From NCBI GenBank assembly GCA_964490875.1, contig CAZBEF010000004.1, positions 62,001 through 126,000 of the forward strand: 64,000 nucleotides of DNA. The letters are read 5' to 3'. The notes beneath the pieces were generated by a model, which saw nothing but the letters and a program-made list of their open reading frames with translations, ran no database searches and was not told where the DNA came from. Positions 8,097 through 16,209 of the stretch are shown one piece after another (within the stretch, counting starts at the first letter, position 1; the number at the start of each line of letters is the position of its first letter). The DNA comes from CAYYYG01 sp964490875 (GTDB lineage Bacteria > Patescibacteriota > Microgenomatia > UBA1406 > GWC2-37-13). Position numbers and translations under genes: made by a program.

Positions 8097-9020
8097 TTAA
8101 AACATACCCATTTGAGAGTCATCTTTTTCAGGTTGTTTTTCTTTTTTAGGCTTCACTTCTAGCTCTTGAGGAAAGAATTTTTTTACTAAAGAATATAACT
8201 GAAGTTCCATTAATTTCGGTTTCATATCTGATTTAAAGGAGGTAAACCGATATTCTTCTAGATTTTTTGTGAAGTCGATATCTTTCACAATGGTAGCGAT
8301 TTTCTTAGTCAACGTTATGATATTCCGGTGGTTTTCCAGATTAGATCGAAGCTTTTCATTTTCAACAGTATTGAGTGTTTCAAGAAGATTTTCGACAGAA
8401 CCAAATTTACGAATGAGATCAGAAGCGGTTTTAGGTCCAACACCTTTTACGCCTTTATAGTTATCCGAAGGATCGCCAGCAAGCGCTTTATAATCAGGTA
8501 TCTGCTCAGGCAGAACACCCAGTTTTTTCTGCACCTCATCTGGTGTATATAAATTGGATTTGGAAAAACCTATCTGAGGTGTAATCACAGTAATATTTTC
8601 ATTCACAAGCTGCATGATATCTTTATCTCCGGTTAAAATATAGATTTTAGCTTCATTTTTGAATCGTGTAGCCAGGCTGCCGATCACATCATCTGCTTCA
8701 AACCCATCCTTTTCCAGCCGCGCAATTCCGGCCGCATCGAGCAAGCTCCGAATATAGGGGATCTGAACCTTAAATTCATCTGGGGCATGAGGACGGTGGG
8801 CCTGATATTCTTCCAGAAGCTCCTGCCTGAACGTGGGTTTAGGAGTATCAAAGCACACAATCAGGTAATCAGGCTTAATATCAGATATAACTTTCGAGAT
8901 AATCGTGAAGAACCCATAGGTCATGTTTGTAGGGGTGCCGTCGTTGCTGTTCATGGGCGGCAGTGCATGAAACGCCCGATGCATAATAGCATTCCCATCG
9001 ATAAGAAGCAGTGTCTTCAT
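8097..9020 (-). CDS. stand-alone 5'-3' exonuclease / flap endonuclease
   Basis: This 307-residue protein matches the N-terminal nuclease domain of DNA polymerase I: LLIDGNAIMHRAFHALP at the start, the acidic cluster FEADDVIGSLA, ILTGDKDIMQLV and the helix-hairpin-helix GDPSDNYKGVKGVGPKTA. These provide the metal-binding aspartates. It would remove RNA primers and 5' flaps during lagging-strand synthesis and repair. No polymerase domain follows. The tail is Lys/Glu-rich and ends in SQMGMF, which resembles a sliding-clamp-binding peptide. It lies 14 bases downstream of ftsH on the same strand. Confidence 0.92.
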   Translation of the reverse strand: MKTLLLIDGNAIMHRAFHALPPMNSNDGTPTNMTYGFFTIISKVISDIKPDYLIVCFDTPKPTFRQELLEEYQAHRPHAPDEFKVQIPYIRSLLDAAGIARLEKDGFEADDVIGSLATRFKNEAKIYILTGDKDIMQLVNENITVITPQIGFSKSNLYTPDEVQKKLGVLPEQIPDYKALAGDPSDNYKGVKGVGPKTASDLIRKFGSVENLLETLNTVENEKLRSNLENHRNIITLTKKIATIVKDIDFTKNLEEYRFTSFKSDMKPKLMELQLYSLVKKFFPQELEVKPKKEKQPEKDDSQMGMF

Positions 9021-9034
9021 GAAGTAATTATAGA

Positions 9035-10906
9035 CTAATTTTGAACTACTGGCTTAGTTTTCTGGCCTGCAATTTTCTCAAATTCTTCCTGATCCAGATT
9101 TTCTACCTTCAAAAGCTGTTCTGCAACACTTATCAGTACATCTTTGTGTTCATTAATTATCCGCACTGCGTTGTCATAGCAGGCTGTCAGGATCTTCTTT
9201 GTCTCATGATCAATTTGGGACATCGACTCTTGAGAGATAGAATTCTGGTCATAATAGCTTTTTCCCCATTCGGTTATATCCTGGTTTGGTCCAAAATTAA
9301 TTGGTCCAAGCTCGCTCATACCAAATTCGATAACCATGGCACGGGCCAGGCGGGTTGCCTGATCAAAATCGTTGGCAGCGCCGGTTGTAACTTCGCTAAA
9401 GAACACTTGTTCGGCGGCGCGGCCTCCCATCATGGCTGAGATTTGTTCAATAAGCCGTGACTTAGTCATATGTAATTTATCTGTTGCCGGAGGAATAAGA
9501 GTATATCCAAGAGCCATACCTCGGGATACGATAGAGATCCGGTGCACCGGGTCGGTATTGGGAAGGAAATGAGAGACAATTGCATGTCCAGCCTCGTGAT
9601 ATGCGGTAAGTTTCTTATCTAAATCAGACTGTAATCGTTTTTTCTCTGGACCAAGCTTTACTTTGGTAGCGGCTTCTTCCAGATCTTCCATGGTAATATT
9701 CTCTCGTGAATTACGCGCTGCTTGTATTGCTGCTTCATTCAGCATGTTTTCAAGATCTGCACCAGAGTAGCCTACTGTCCGTTTGGCTATTTTATCCCAA
9801 TTCACATCATCTGCAAATGGTTTGCCGCGGCCATGAATAAGCATGATAGCTTTTCGGCCCTCATGATCTGGATAATCTACTATAACACGCCTGTCGAAAC
9901 GTCCCGGACGAAGAAGTGCGGTATCCAGCAGATCACCTCTATTGGTAGCGGCAATAACGATCACCTGTTCTGTAGGGGTAAAGCCGTCCATTTCAACCAG
10001 AATCTGATTTAATGTCTGTTCCCGTTCGTCATGTGAAGGCATAACTCCTACAGATCTGGCTCGGCCGATGGCGTCTATTTCATCAATAAAAATGATTGCC
10101 GGAGCGCTCTTTTTAGCTGTTGCAAAAAGATCTCTAACCCGCGCAGCACCGATTCCGACCAACATTTCCATAAATTCAGATCCGGCTATAGAAAAGAACG
10201 GAACATTTGCTTCACCGGCGACTGCCTTGGCAAGCAATGTTTTTCCAGATCCAGCGGGGCCGATTAGAATGACACCTTTTGGAGTCCGGGCGCCAAGTTT
10301 TTTATATTTTTCAGCATTGCGGAGAAAATCTACCACTTCTTCAAGCTCTTTTTTAGCTTCGTCTACACCAGCAACATCATTAAAGGTAATTTTAGAAGTA
10401 TCTTTTGAAAACCGTTTAGCTCTAGACTGTCCGAATGAGAAAACAGATTCCTGAGCACCTTTAGCCTGTCTGAACAAGAAAATAAAGAAAGCCACCATAA
10501 GAATAGTTGGAATAAGATTGCTTAAGAAATTAACCATGCCGGCTGATCCGGTTGTATCTTTGACATTTATTTGTACATTATTGGGATTAATTTTTGCAGT
10601 TTGAAGCGTATCCAAAAAGCTGGAGTTTGGTTCTTTATAGGTAACCGCTAAGCTTTTATCTTTATAGTACACCAGGATTTTATTTTCGATGATATCGAGT
10701 TTTTCTACTTTATTGTCGCGAATATTCTGAATAATTGTGCTTATAGATTTCTCCGGAACTACTTTCTGTACTTCTTTTGAGACAGTATTATAAAGGTAAA
10801 GGAAGAAAATTCCAATGAATAAAATGATGAAAACTGTTTTTATATTGAAGTTAAATCGAAATTCAGCAATTTTTTTATCTTTGGTATTTTTTTTATTATT
10901 ATTCAT
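9035..10906 (-). CDS. ftsH: FtsH, ATP-dependent membrane zinc metalloprotease
   Basis: This 623-residue AAA+ protease has a TM helix at about 23-40, a small periplasmic domain, a second TM at about 130-145, then the AAA module: Walker A GPAGSGKT near 215 (Ala and Ser in place of the common Pro and Thr), Walker B IIFIDEIDAIG, and the second region of homology ending LLRPGRFDRR. The zinc site HEAGHAIVSH is near 436, with the downstream Asp region in TGAANDFDQAT. It degrades misfolded and short-lived membrane and soluble proteins. A TACAAT -10 box (10915-10920 on this strand) lies 8 bases before the ATG, suggesting a leaderless message. It is divergent from the tsaC-tsaE gene. Confidence 0.96.
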   Translation of the reverse strand: MNNNKKNTKDKKIAEFRFNFNIKTVFIILFIGIFFLYLYNTVSKEVQKVVPEKSISTIIQNIRDNKVEKLDIIENKILVYYKDKSLAVTYKEPNSSFLDTLQTAKINPNNVQINVKDTTGSAGMVNFLSNLIPTILMVAFFIFLFRQAKGAQESVFSFGQSRAKRFSKDTSKITFNDVAGVDEAKKELEEVVDFLRNAEKYKKLGARTPKGVILIGPAGSGKTLLAKAVAGEANVPFFSIAGSEFMEMLVGIGAARVRDLFATAKKSAPAIIFIDEIDAIGRARSVGVMPSHDEREQTLNQILVEMDGFTPTEQVIVIAATNRGDLLDTALLRPGRFDRRVIVDYPDHEGRKAIMLIHGRGKPFADDVNWDKIAKRTVGYSGADLENMLNEAAIQAARNSRENITMEDLEEAATKVKLGPEKKRLQSDLDKKLTAYHEAGHAIVSHFLPNTDPVHRISIVSRGMALGYTLIPPATDKLHMTKSRLIEQISAMMGGRAAEQVFFSEVTTGAANDFDQATRLARAMVIEFGMSELGPINFGPNQDITEWGKSYYDQNSISQESMSQIDHETKKILTACYDNAVRIINEHKDVLISVAEQLLKVENLDQEEFEKIAGQKTKPVVQN

Positions 10907-10960
10907 AGAAGGTCATTGTAGCAGAATTTTGGTAAAATAGGAAGCGTAAAACTGTCTTAT

Positions 10961-12016
10961 ATGAAAATAATTAATACTATTACTGATGAGTATGTGGAGC
11001 AGGCTTCTACCGTCTTAAGAAATGGCGGTCTGGTAGTCGCACCGTCGGACACCGTGTATGGGTTATTGGTTGATGCCAAGAACGAAACAGCAGTACGCAA
11101 GCTCCTTGCATTTAAAAATAGACCTATAGGTAAACCTATATCAATTTTTTTATCTGATTTTTGTGCTGTATCTGAATATGCACATTTAAATGATCATCAG
11201 GAAAAGCTGCTGCATCAGTTTATTCCCGGACCGTTTACCGTAATTCTTCCTTCGAAGCACATCATATCTCCGCTTCTTGAATCGGAACGAGGTACTGTGG
11301 GGATCCGTGTCATTGACCATCCTGTTATCAAAAATATACTCAAAGATTTTGGAGGGCCGGTAACTGCGACATCGGCTAATATTTCAGGGAAGAAGCCGCA
11401 TCATTCGCTGGATGCATTTTTAGCCACCTTGTCTCAGACAAAGAAAGATTTGATCGATCTTGTTCTAAATGCAGGTAATTTGCCGCGGAATAAGCCGTCT
11501 ACGGTGGTAGATCTTTCCGGATCGGATATCAAAGTTCTTCGCAAGGGAGACATCGTACTTTCAACTGAATCATCATACATATCAACTTCGCCTGAGCAGA
11601 CAAAGAAAATCGGTCTGCATCTAGTTAAAAAACATGTAAGTTCTTCCAATAAGCCGCTGGTGTTTATTATTGAAGGAGATCTGGGAGTGGGAAAGACAAT
11701 TTTTGTAAAAGGCATTGCCGAAGCATTTGGCATTCATAACATTATTTCTCCGACATTTGTGATTTATTATGAGTATCCTTTATCTGGCAGTGAATACAGA
11801 CAGTTTATTCATCTTGATCTTTATAATATTCAGGAGACAGAGGAGTTTAAGCACTTGGGCATCGAAAATTATCTGAAAGAGAAAAATATTTTGTGTTTTG
11901 AGTGGGGCGAACGGATGGGGAAGCTGTATGATGAAATTAAGTCAAAAGCAGATGTTGTATATGTTCGGATGAGTCATAAGTCGGTAGATGAGAGAGAGAT
12001 ACAGATTATGAGTTAG
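10961..12016 (+). CDS. TsaC-TsaE fusion (tRNA t6A biosynthesis)
   Basis: This is a 351-residue two-domain protein. Residues 1 to about 200 are a YrdC/Sua5-type domain (GGLVVAPSDTVYGL, KNRPIGKPISIFL, GTVGIRVIDHP, GPVTATSANISG), which makes threonylcarbamoyl-AMP from Thr, bicarbonate and ATP. Residues about 210-351 are a TsaE P-loop ATPase: Walker A GDLGVGKT near 240, SPTFVIYYEY, HLDLYNI and CFEWGERM. TsaE energises the TsaB-TsaD complex. The two are separate genes in most bacteria. tsaD follows about 190 bases downstream; tsaB is not in the window. A TAAAAT box at 10933-10938 is a plausible -10. Confidence 0.92.
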   Translation: MKIINTITDEYVEQASTVLRNGGLVVAPSDTVYGLLVDAKNETAVRKLLAFKNRPIGKPISIFLSDFCAVSEYAHLNDHQEKLLHQFIPGPFTVILPSKHIISPLLESERGTVGIRVIDHPVIKNILKDFGGPVTATSANISGKKPHHSLDAFLATLSQTKKDLIDLVLNAGNLPRNKPSTVVDLSGSDIKVLRKGDIVLSTESSYISTSPEQTKKIGLHLVKKHVSSSNKPLVFIIEGDLGVGKTIFVKGIAEAFGIHNIISPTFVIYYEYPLSGSEYRQFIHLDLYNIQETEEFKHLGIENYLKEKNILCFEWGERMGKLYDEIKSKADVVYVRMSHKSVDEREIQIMS

Positions 12017-12207
12017 AACTTATAAAAGCATGGCAGGAACTGTCTTTCGTTCCTTCCATCAGTGCTCATTTTAGTTGTGCTCTATAGTTGGCAGCCTGAA
12101 AGGAGAATGTCTCTTGTTCTTCCAATGTTGGATGGCAACCTTAACGGTCATTGTGCGCCGATGGGGCCCTCCACTCAGACACCTGCCGTATAATATTGTT
12201 TCAAGAT
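12017..12207 (+). other. non-coding gap between tsaC-tsaE and tsaD
   Basis: No gene is supported here. The interval is richer in GC than its surroundings. It starts and ends with a short inverted repeat, GGCAGG at 12032-12037 and CCTGCC at 12182-12187, and contains GGGGCCCTCC. This is reminiscent of the palindromic elements elsewhere in the window, but the similarity is too weak to assign a family. A perfect TATAAT at 12189-12194 lies 13 bases before the tsaD ATG and probably serves it. Confidence 0.4.
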
Positions 12208-13257
12208 ATGAAAATTTTAGCAATTGATACATCGTGCGACGAGACAGCTGTTGCGGTTACTTCTGAACGCAGAGTGTTATCACATGTCGAATTTTCTCAG
12301 GTATATCTTCATAAACAATATGGCGGTGTAATGCCTTCTGTGGCAAAGCGTGCTCATGAGGAGAGAATTGATTTTGTAGTAGATGATGCACTGAAACGAG
12401 CCAGAGTATCTATGGATGAAATTGATCATATTGCAGTCACTTACGGTCCTGGCCTTGCTATCGCTCTTGAGGTTGGTATTAAGAAAGCCGTGGAGTTGGC
12501 TTCAAAATACAGGAAAAAAGTAATACCGGTTAACCATATGGAAGGGCATTTATATTCTTCATTTATTCAAAATAAGAACGGCAATCCTGTCAGGGATTTT
12601 TCATTTCCAATGCTGGGACTGCTTGTTTCGGGCGGGCATACAGAGCTGGTGTTGTGGAAAGATCATCTTTCATATGAAATTGTCGGGGAAACAATCGATG
12701 ATGCTGCGGGGGAAGCGCTGGATAAAGCAGCACGCATGCTGGGTTTCGAATATCCCGGAGGGCCTGTTATCGAGCGGCTTGCTGCTGATGTTGATAATAA
12801 TGATATATATAAGTTTCCACGGCCGATGAGGATGTCGAATGATTTAAATTTTTCATATTCGGGTTTAAAAACAGCTTTTCTATATTGTATAAAAAAGATG
12901 AGCGAAGACGAAAAAAACAGTAATATTAAAAATCTATCAAGCTCGTTCCAAGAAGCTGTATTTAATTCATTGATGAATAAAACAGAACAGGCGATGAAAA
13001 ATTATAAAGTCAATATTGTAGTAGCCGGCGGAGGTGTGGTCATTAATAAGCGGTTTAGATTTTTTTTGAGAACGATAGCGAACAAATATAAAATCGAATC
13101 CCTATTTCCGCCTTTTAATTATTTAACTGCAGATAATGCAGCTATGATTGGTGTAGCGGCGTACTATAAAGCACAAGCAGGTATTTTTGCTAAAGAAGGT
13201 GTTTCGCTTGATCGGGTTCCCCGTTTGTCGCTTGAAAATCCATATCTTATCGGCTAA
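12208..13257 (+). CDS. tsaD: TsaD, tRNA N6-adenosine threonylcarbamoyltransferase
   Basis: This 349-residue ASKHA-fold protein starts MKILAIDTSCDETAVAV. The metal-binding pair is in NHMEGH, and VSGGHTEL, DDAAGEALDKAARMLG, PGGP and the C-terminal TADNAAMIG are all conserved. It transfers the threonylcarbamoyl group from TC-AMP to A37 of ANN-decoding tRNAs, working with TsaB and TsaE. The ATG at 12208 is chosen over an in-frame upstream start at 12151 because family members begin exactly at MKILAIDTS and the extra 19 residues read through the non-coding gap. It is co-directional with the TsaC-TsaE fusion. Confidence 0.95.
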   Translation: MKILAIDTSCDETAVAVTSERRVLSHVEFSQVYLHKQYGGVMPSVAKRAHEERIDFVVDDALKRARVSMDEIDHIAVTYGPGLAIALEVGIKKAVELASKYRKKVIPVNHMEGHLYSSFIQNKNGNPVRDFSFPMLGLLVSGGHTELVLWKDHLSYEIVGETIDDAAGEALDKAARMLGFEYPGGPVIERLAADVDNNDIYKFPRPMRMSNDLNFSYSGLKTAFLYCIKKMSEDEKNSNIKNLSSSFQEAVFNSLMNKTEQAMKNYKVNIVVAGGGVVINKRFRFFLRTIANKYKIESLFPPFNYLTADNAAMIGVAAYYKAQAGIFAKEGVSLDRVPRLSLENPYLIG

Positions 13258-13297
13258 ACTGAAAGACACCTGCAAATATAATAATATTTTTTTCTAT

Positions 13298-14014
13298 ATG
13301 ATAACTCTAAAAAACTTGACAGTTTCTATTGATAATAAAACTATTCTTAAGAATGTAAACTACACGTTTGAACCGGGAAAAATTTATGCAGTCATGGGTC
13401 CGAATGGTTCTGGAAAATCGACATTGGCGTATGCCATGATGGGCCATCCGGGTTATACCATCGATCCAAAATCGAAAATATTGTTTAATAAAGAGGAGAT
13501 TCAAGAGATGAAGCCAGAAGAACGGGCAGACAAAGGAGTGTTTCTGTCGTTCCAAACTCCGTTATCTTTATCTGGTGTTAAAGTGTTTCAGCTTCTGCAT
13601 TTGGCTATGCAGGGGAAAAAGGATCCGCTTAAGATCCGGCAAGAAGTTAAGGCATATGCAAAAGAATTAGGAATTCATGAGGAGCTTTTGAATCGGTCGT
13701 TGAATGAAGGAGCTTCGGGCGGAGAGAAGAAAAAGATGGAAGTTTTGCAGGCTGCAGTTTTGGATAAGAATTTTATGATTTTTGATGAAGTGGATACGGG
13801 AGTAGATGTTGATTCGCTGAAGTCTATTGCGACATTTTTGAATAAGCACCGGGCGGGGAAGACGTATGTGATAATCACTCATTATAATCGGATTTTGCAT
13901 TATTTGAAGCCGGATAAGGTGTTGGTTATTGCGAAGGGAGAATTTAAGAAAGAGGGAGATCATACGTTGGCCGATAAAATTGAGAAAGAGGGATATTCTG
14001 TACTTGAGAAATAA
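13298..14014 (+). CDS. sufC: SufC, Fe-S cluster assembly ATPase
   Basis: This 238-residue ABC-type ATPase has Walker A GPNGSGKSTLA, signature ASGGEKKKMEVLQ and Walker B FMIFDEVDTGVDVDSLK. The SGGEKKK-type signature is diagnostic of SufC. It energises the SufBCD scaffold that assembles Fe-S clusters. The ATG at 13298 (MITLKNLTVSI) is chosen; an in-frame start at 13187 would overlap tsaD and add unrelated residues. It opens a sufC-sufB-sufD-sufS-sufU run. An unusual 97-base palindromic element separates it from sufB. Confidence 0.95.
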   Translation: MITLKNLTVSIDNKTILKNVNYTFEPGKIYAVMGPNGSGKSTLAYAMMGHPGYTIDPKSKILFNKEEIQEMKPEERADKGVFLSFQTPLSLSGVKVFQLLHLAMQGKKDPLKIRQEVKAYAKELGIHEELLNRSLNEGASGGEKKKMEVLQAAVLDKNFMIFDEVDTGVDVDSLKSIATFLNKHRAGKTYVIITHYNRILHYLKPDKVLVIAKGEFKKEGDHTLADKIEKEGYSVLEK

Positions 14015-14040
14015 AATTGCAAACCGTTTATAGTTATCGT

Positions 14041-14137
14041 CGCTCGATACGAATTTTTTTGCTCCGTGGGAGCCCTCCTCTGGCCAGGCAACCGTCCAGA
14101 AGGAATTCCAAGTCGCAAAAAAATTGTATCTTCGCTC
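14041..14137. repeat. intergenic covarying palindrome, family 1, copy A
   Basis: A 97-base element between sufC and sufB. It begins CGCTCGATACGAATTTTTTT and ends in AAAAAAATTGTATCTTCGCTC-type sequence, so the arms ATACGAATTTTTTT and AAAAAAATTGTAT pair. The inner flanks GCTCCGTGGG and CAAGTCGC are shared with copies D and E. The middle (14071-14110) differs between copies. Five clear copies lie in this window (14041, 23493, 38760, 59581, 62152). Confidence 0.85.
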
Positions 14138-14175
14138 CTTATATTCACTAGAATAAATTTTTAAACCATTTATAT

Positions 14176-15576
14176 ATGACACAATCAAACACGAATTTAG
14201 ATTTTGAATACAAATATGGATTCTCGATGAAGGAGAATTATGCTTTTAAGGCCGATAAAGGTCTGAATGAAAAAGTGGTGCGGAATATCTCAAAGATGAA
14301 GGGTGAGCCTTCGTGGATGACAGAGTTTAGATTGAAGTCTTATAAGATTTTTATGGATAAGCCGATGCCTACGTGGGGGCCGGATTTATCTAAGATTAAT
14401 TTTGACGAAATATTTTATTACATAAAACCAGTGCAGAACCAGGCGGATGCCTGGGATAAGCTGCCAAAGGAAATTAAAGAAACATATGATCGGATCGGAA
14501 TTCCCGAAGCAGAAAAGAAGTATCTTTCTGGAGTTTCAGCACAGTACGAATCTGAAGTTGTCTATGAAAGTATCAATAAGGAGTTGAATAAGCTCGGTGT
14601 GATTTTCTGCGATATGGATACCGCCTTACGCAAGCATCCTGAAATAGTAAAACAGTATTTTGGAACGCTCATTCCGCCGCATGATAATAAGTTTGCGGCG
14701 TTAAATTCTGCAGTATGGTCTGGCGGATCGTTTGTATATGTGCCGCGAGGCGTTAGTGTTGGTCTTCCTCTGCAGGCATACTTCAGAATTAATGCTGAAA
14801 AATTCGGGCAGTTTGAACGGACACTTATCATTGCCGAAGAAGGAAGCAATGTTCATTATGTGGAAGGTTGTACTGCTCCGGTCTACTCAACAGATTCCCT
14901 ACATTCTGCTGTCGTTGAAATTTTTGTCAAAGAAGGTGCTCGCGTTCGGTATACAACTGTTCAGAACTGGAGCAAGAATGTTTATAATCTGGTAACAAAG
15001 CGGGCCAAGGCAGAAAAGAATGCATATATGGAGTGGATAGATTGCAATTTAGGCAGTCAGATCACCATGAAATATCCAAGCGTTTATCTTGCGGGTGAAG
15101 GAGCGCGCGGTGAAGTTCTTTCTATCGCATTTGCCGGCCATGAACAGTTACAAGATGCGGGAGCAAAGATGTTTCATTTGGCGCCGAAAACATCGTCCCG
15201 TATTGTTTCAAAATCAGTTTCCAAAGCAGGTGGACGCACATCGTACCGCGGTTTAGTGCAGGTTAATCCAGGCGCGAAGGATTCTTCGGTATTTGTTTCG
15301 TGCGATGCGCTGATTTTGGATGAGCAGTCGCGTTCGGACACATATCCGTCGATGAGAATTAAGGAGAATGATGTTACGGTTCAGCATGAAGCAACTGTTG
15401 AAAAAGTAGGCGATGAGAAGATTTTTTATCTGACATCGCGTGGTATTAAGAAGACAGATGCGGAAAGTATGCTGGTGCTTGGATTTATGGATCCGGTAAC
15501 TCGGGAGCTTCCGCTTGAGTATTCAATAGAGCTTAATCGGTTGATTAATTTGGAGATGGCAGGAAGTGTGGGTTAG
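14176..15576 (+). CDS. sufB: SufB, Fe-S cluster scaffold subunit
   Basis: This 466-residue protein matches SufB over its whole length. Diagnostic stretches are WMTEFRLKSYKIF near the N-terminus, FAALNSAVWSGGSFVYVPRG, EEGSNVHYVEGCTAPVY, NWSKNVYNLVTKR, and the C-terminal YLTSRGIKKTDAESMLVLGF. The Cys in EGCTAP is the family's conserved scaffold Cys. SufB with SufC and SufD builds the nascent cluster on a beta-helix platform in the cytoplasm. It is separated from sufC by a palindromic element and from the short sufD-like gene by 33 bases. Confidence 0.96.
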   Translation: MTQSNTNLDFEYKYGFSMKENYAFKADKGLNEKVVRNISKMKGEPSWMTEFRLKSYKIFMDKPMPTWGPDLSKINFDEIFYYIKPVQNQADAWDKLPKEIKETYDRIGIPEAEKKYLSGVSAQYESEVVYESINKELNKLGVIFCDMDTALRKHPEIVKQYFGTLIPPHDNKFAALNSAVWSGGSFVYVPRGVSVGLPLQAYFRINAEKFGQFERTLIIAEEGSNVHYVEGCTAPVYSTDSLHSAVVEIFVKEGARVRYTTVQNWSKNVYNLVTKRAKAEKNAYMEWIDCNLGSQITMKYPSVYLAGEGARGEVLSIAFAGHEQLQDAGAKMFHLAPKTSSRIVSKSVSKAGGRTSYRGLVQVNPGAKDSSVFVSCDALILDEQSRSDTYPSMRIKENDVTVQHEATVEKVGDEKIFYLTSRGIKKTDAESMLVLGFMDPVTRELPLEYSIELNRLINLEMAGSVG

Positions 15577-15577
15577 T

Positions 15578-15603
15578 GTGATAATATTTAGATCACTTCG
15601 CTC
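15578..15603. repeat. possible minimal relic of family 1 palindrome
   Basis: The sufB-sufD gap contains GTGAT...ATCAC (15578-15596) followed directly by TTCGCTC (15597-15603). The right flank TTCGCTC after an ATC-containing arm is the same as in the full-length family 1 elements. It is too short to be sure. Confidence 0.35.
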
Positions 15604-15609
15604 AATTAT

Positions 15610-16206
15610 ATGGCAGAATTTATTAATCTAAACGAAACACATAATCATGACTTAACTTTCGATAAGAAAGGTTCGTATGTCGTGTTTTTTCATAATTTAT
15701 CCGGAAAATTTACGTTTAATCTTGCAAAAAGCGGAGTAGAAGTTGATATCTTTGGTTTATTTACCGGAAAGAATGCAGATGAATTCGCCATCGAAACTAT
15801 TCAACGGCACACCGCGCCTTCTGCAGTCTCAAATTTATTTATCAAAGGAGTTTTCGATGATTCTTCACGCTTTAATTATCAAGGTCTCATTCGTCTTGAG
15901 AAGGAAGCACAGCAGAGTCATGCATATCAGAAGAATCAGAATCTTATACTTTCGCCGAAAACATTCGTAGAATCAAAACCGTATCTGGAAATACTAGCTA
16001 ACGATGTATTCTGCACACACGGTTCAACAACTGGTAAGATGAATGAAGAGCAATTATTTTATCTGAAAAGCCGCGGTATCTCCGAAGTAAATGCCAAACA
16101 AATGATAGTTGATGGATTTATTTCTGAAATTATTGATAAAATAAAAGAGAAAGTACCAGATGTTGATTCGAAGAAATTTTTAAAAGGCGTATCAATTCGC
16201 AATTGA
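15610..16206 (+). CDS. sufD: short SufD-like protein
   Basis: This 198-residue protein is homologous to the C-terminal core of SufB/SufD: FNYQGLIRLEKEAQQSHAYQ, LILSPKTFVESKPYLEI, CTHGSTTGKMNEEQLFYLKSRGI and AKQMIVDGFISEI. SufD is usually 400 residues or more; the N-terminal helical and early beta-helix parts are missing here. No frameshift is apparent and the start follows sufB cleanly, so this is a reduced form and not a pseudogene. It should pair with SufB in the scaffold. sufS starts 3 bases after its stop. Confidence 0.88.
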   Translation: MAEFINLNETHNHDLTFDKKGSYVVFFHNLSGKFTFNLAKSGVEVDIFGLFTGKNADEFAIETIQRHTAPSAVSNLFIKGVFDDSSRFNYQGLIRLEKEAQQSHAYQKNQNLILSPKTFVESKPYLEILANDVFCTHGSTTGKMNEEQLFYLKSRGISEVNAKQMIVDGFISEIIDKIKEKVPDVDSKKFLKGVSIRN

Positions 16207-16209
16207 CAT

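Noticed and set aside
12151..12207. Upstream in-frame start for tsaD
   Set aside because: The 19 extra residues have no family match and come from the GC-rich non-coding gap.
13187..13297. Upstream start for sufC overlapping tsaD
   Set aside because: SufC proteins begin at the MITLKN-like residue; the extension is a shadow of the tsaD end.
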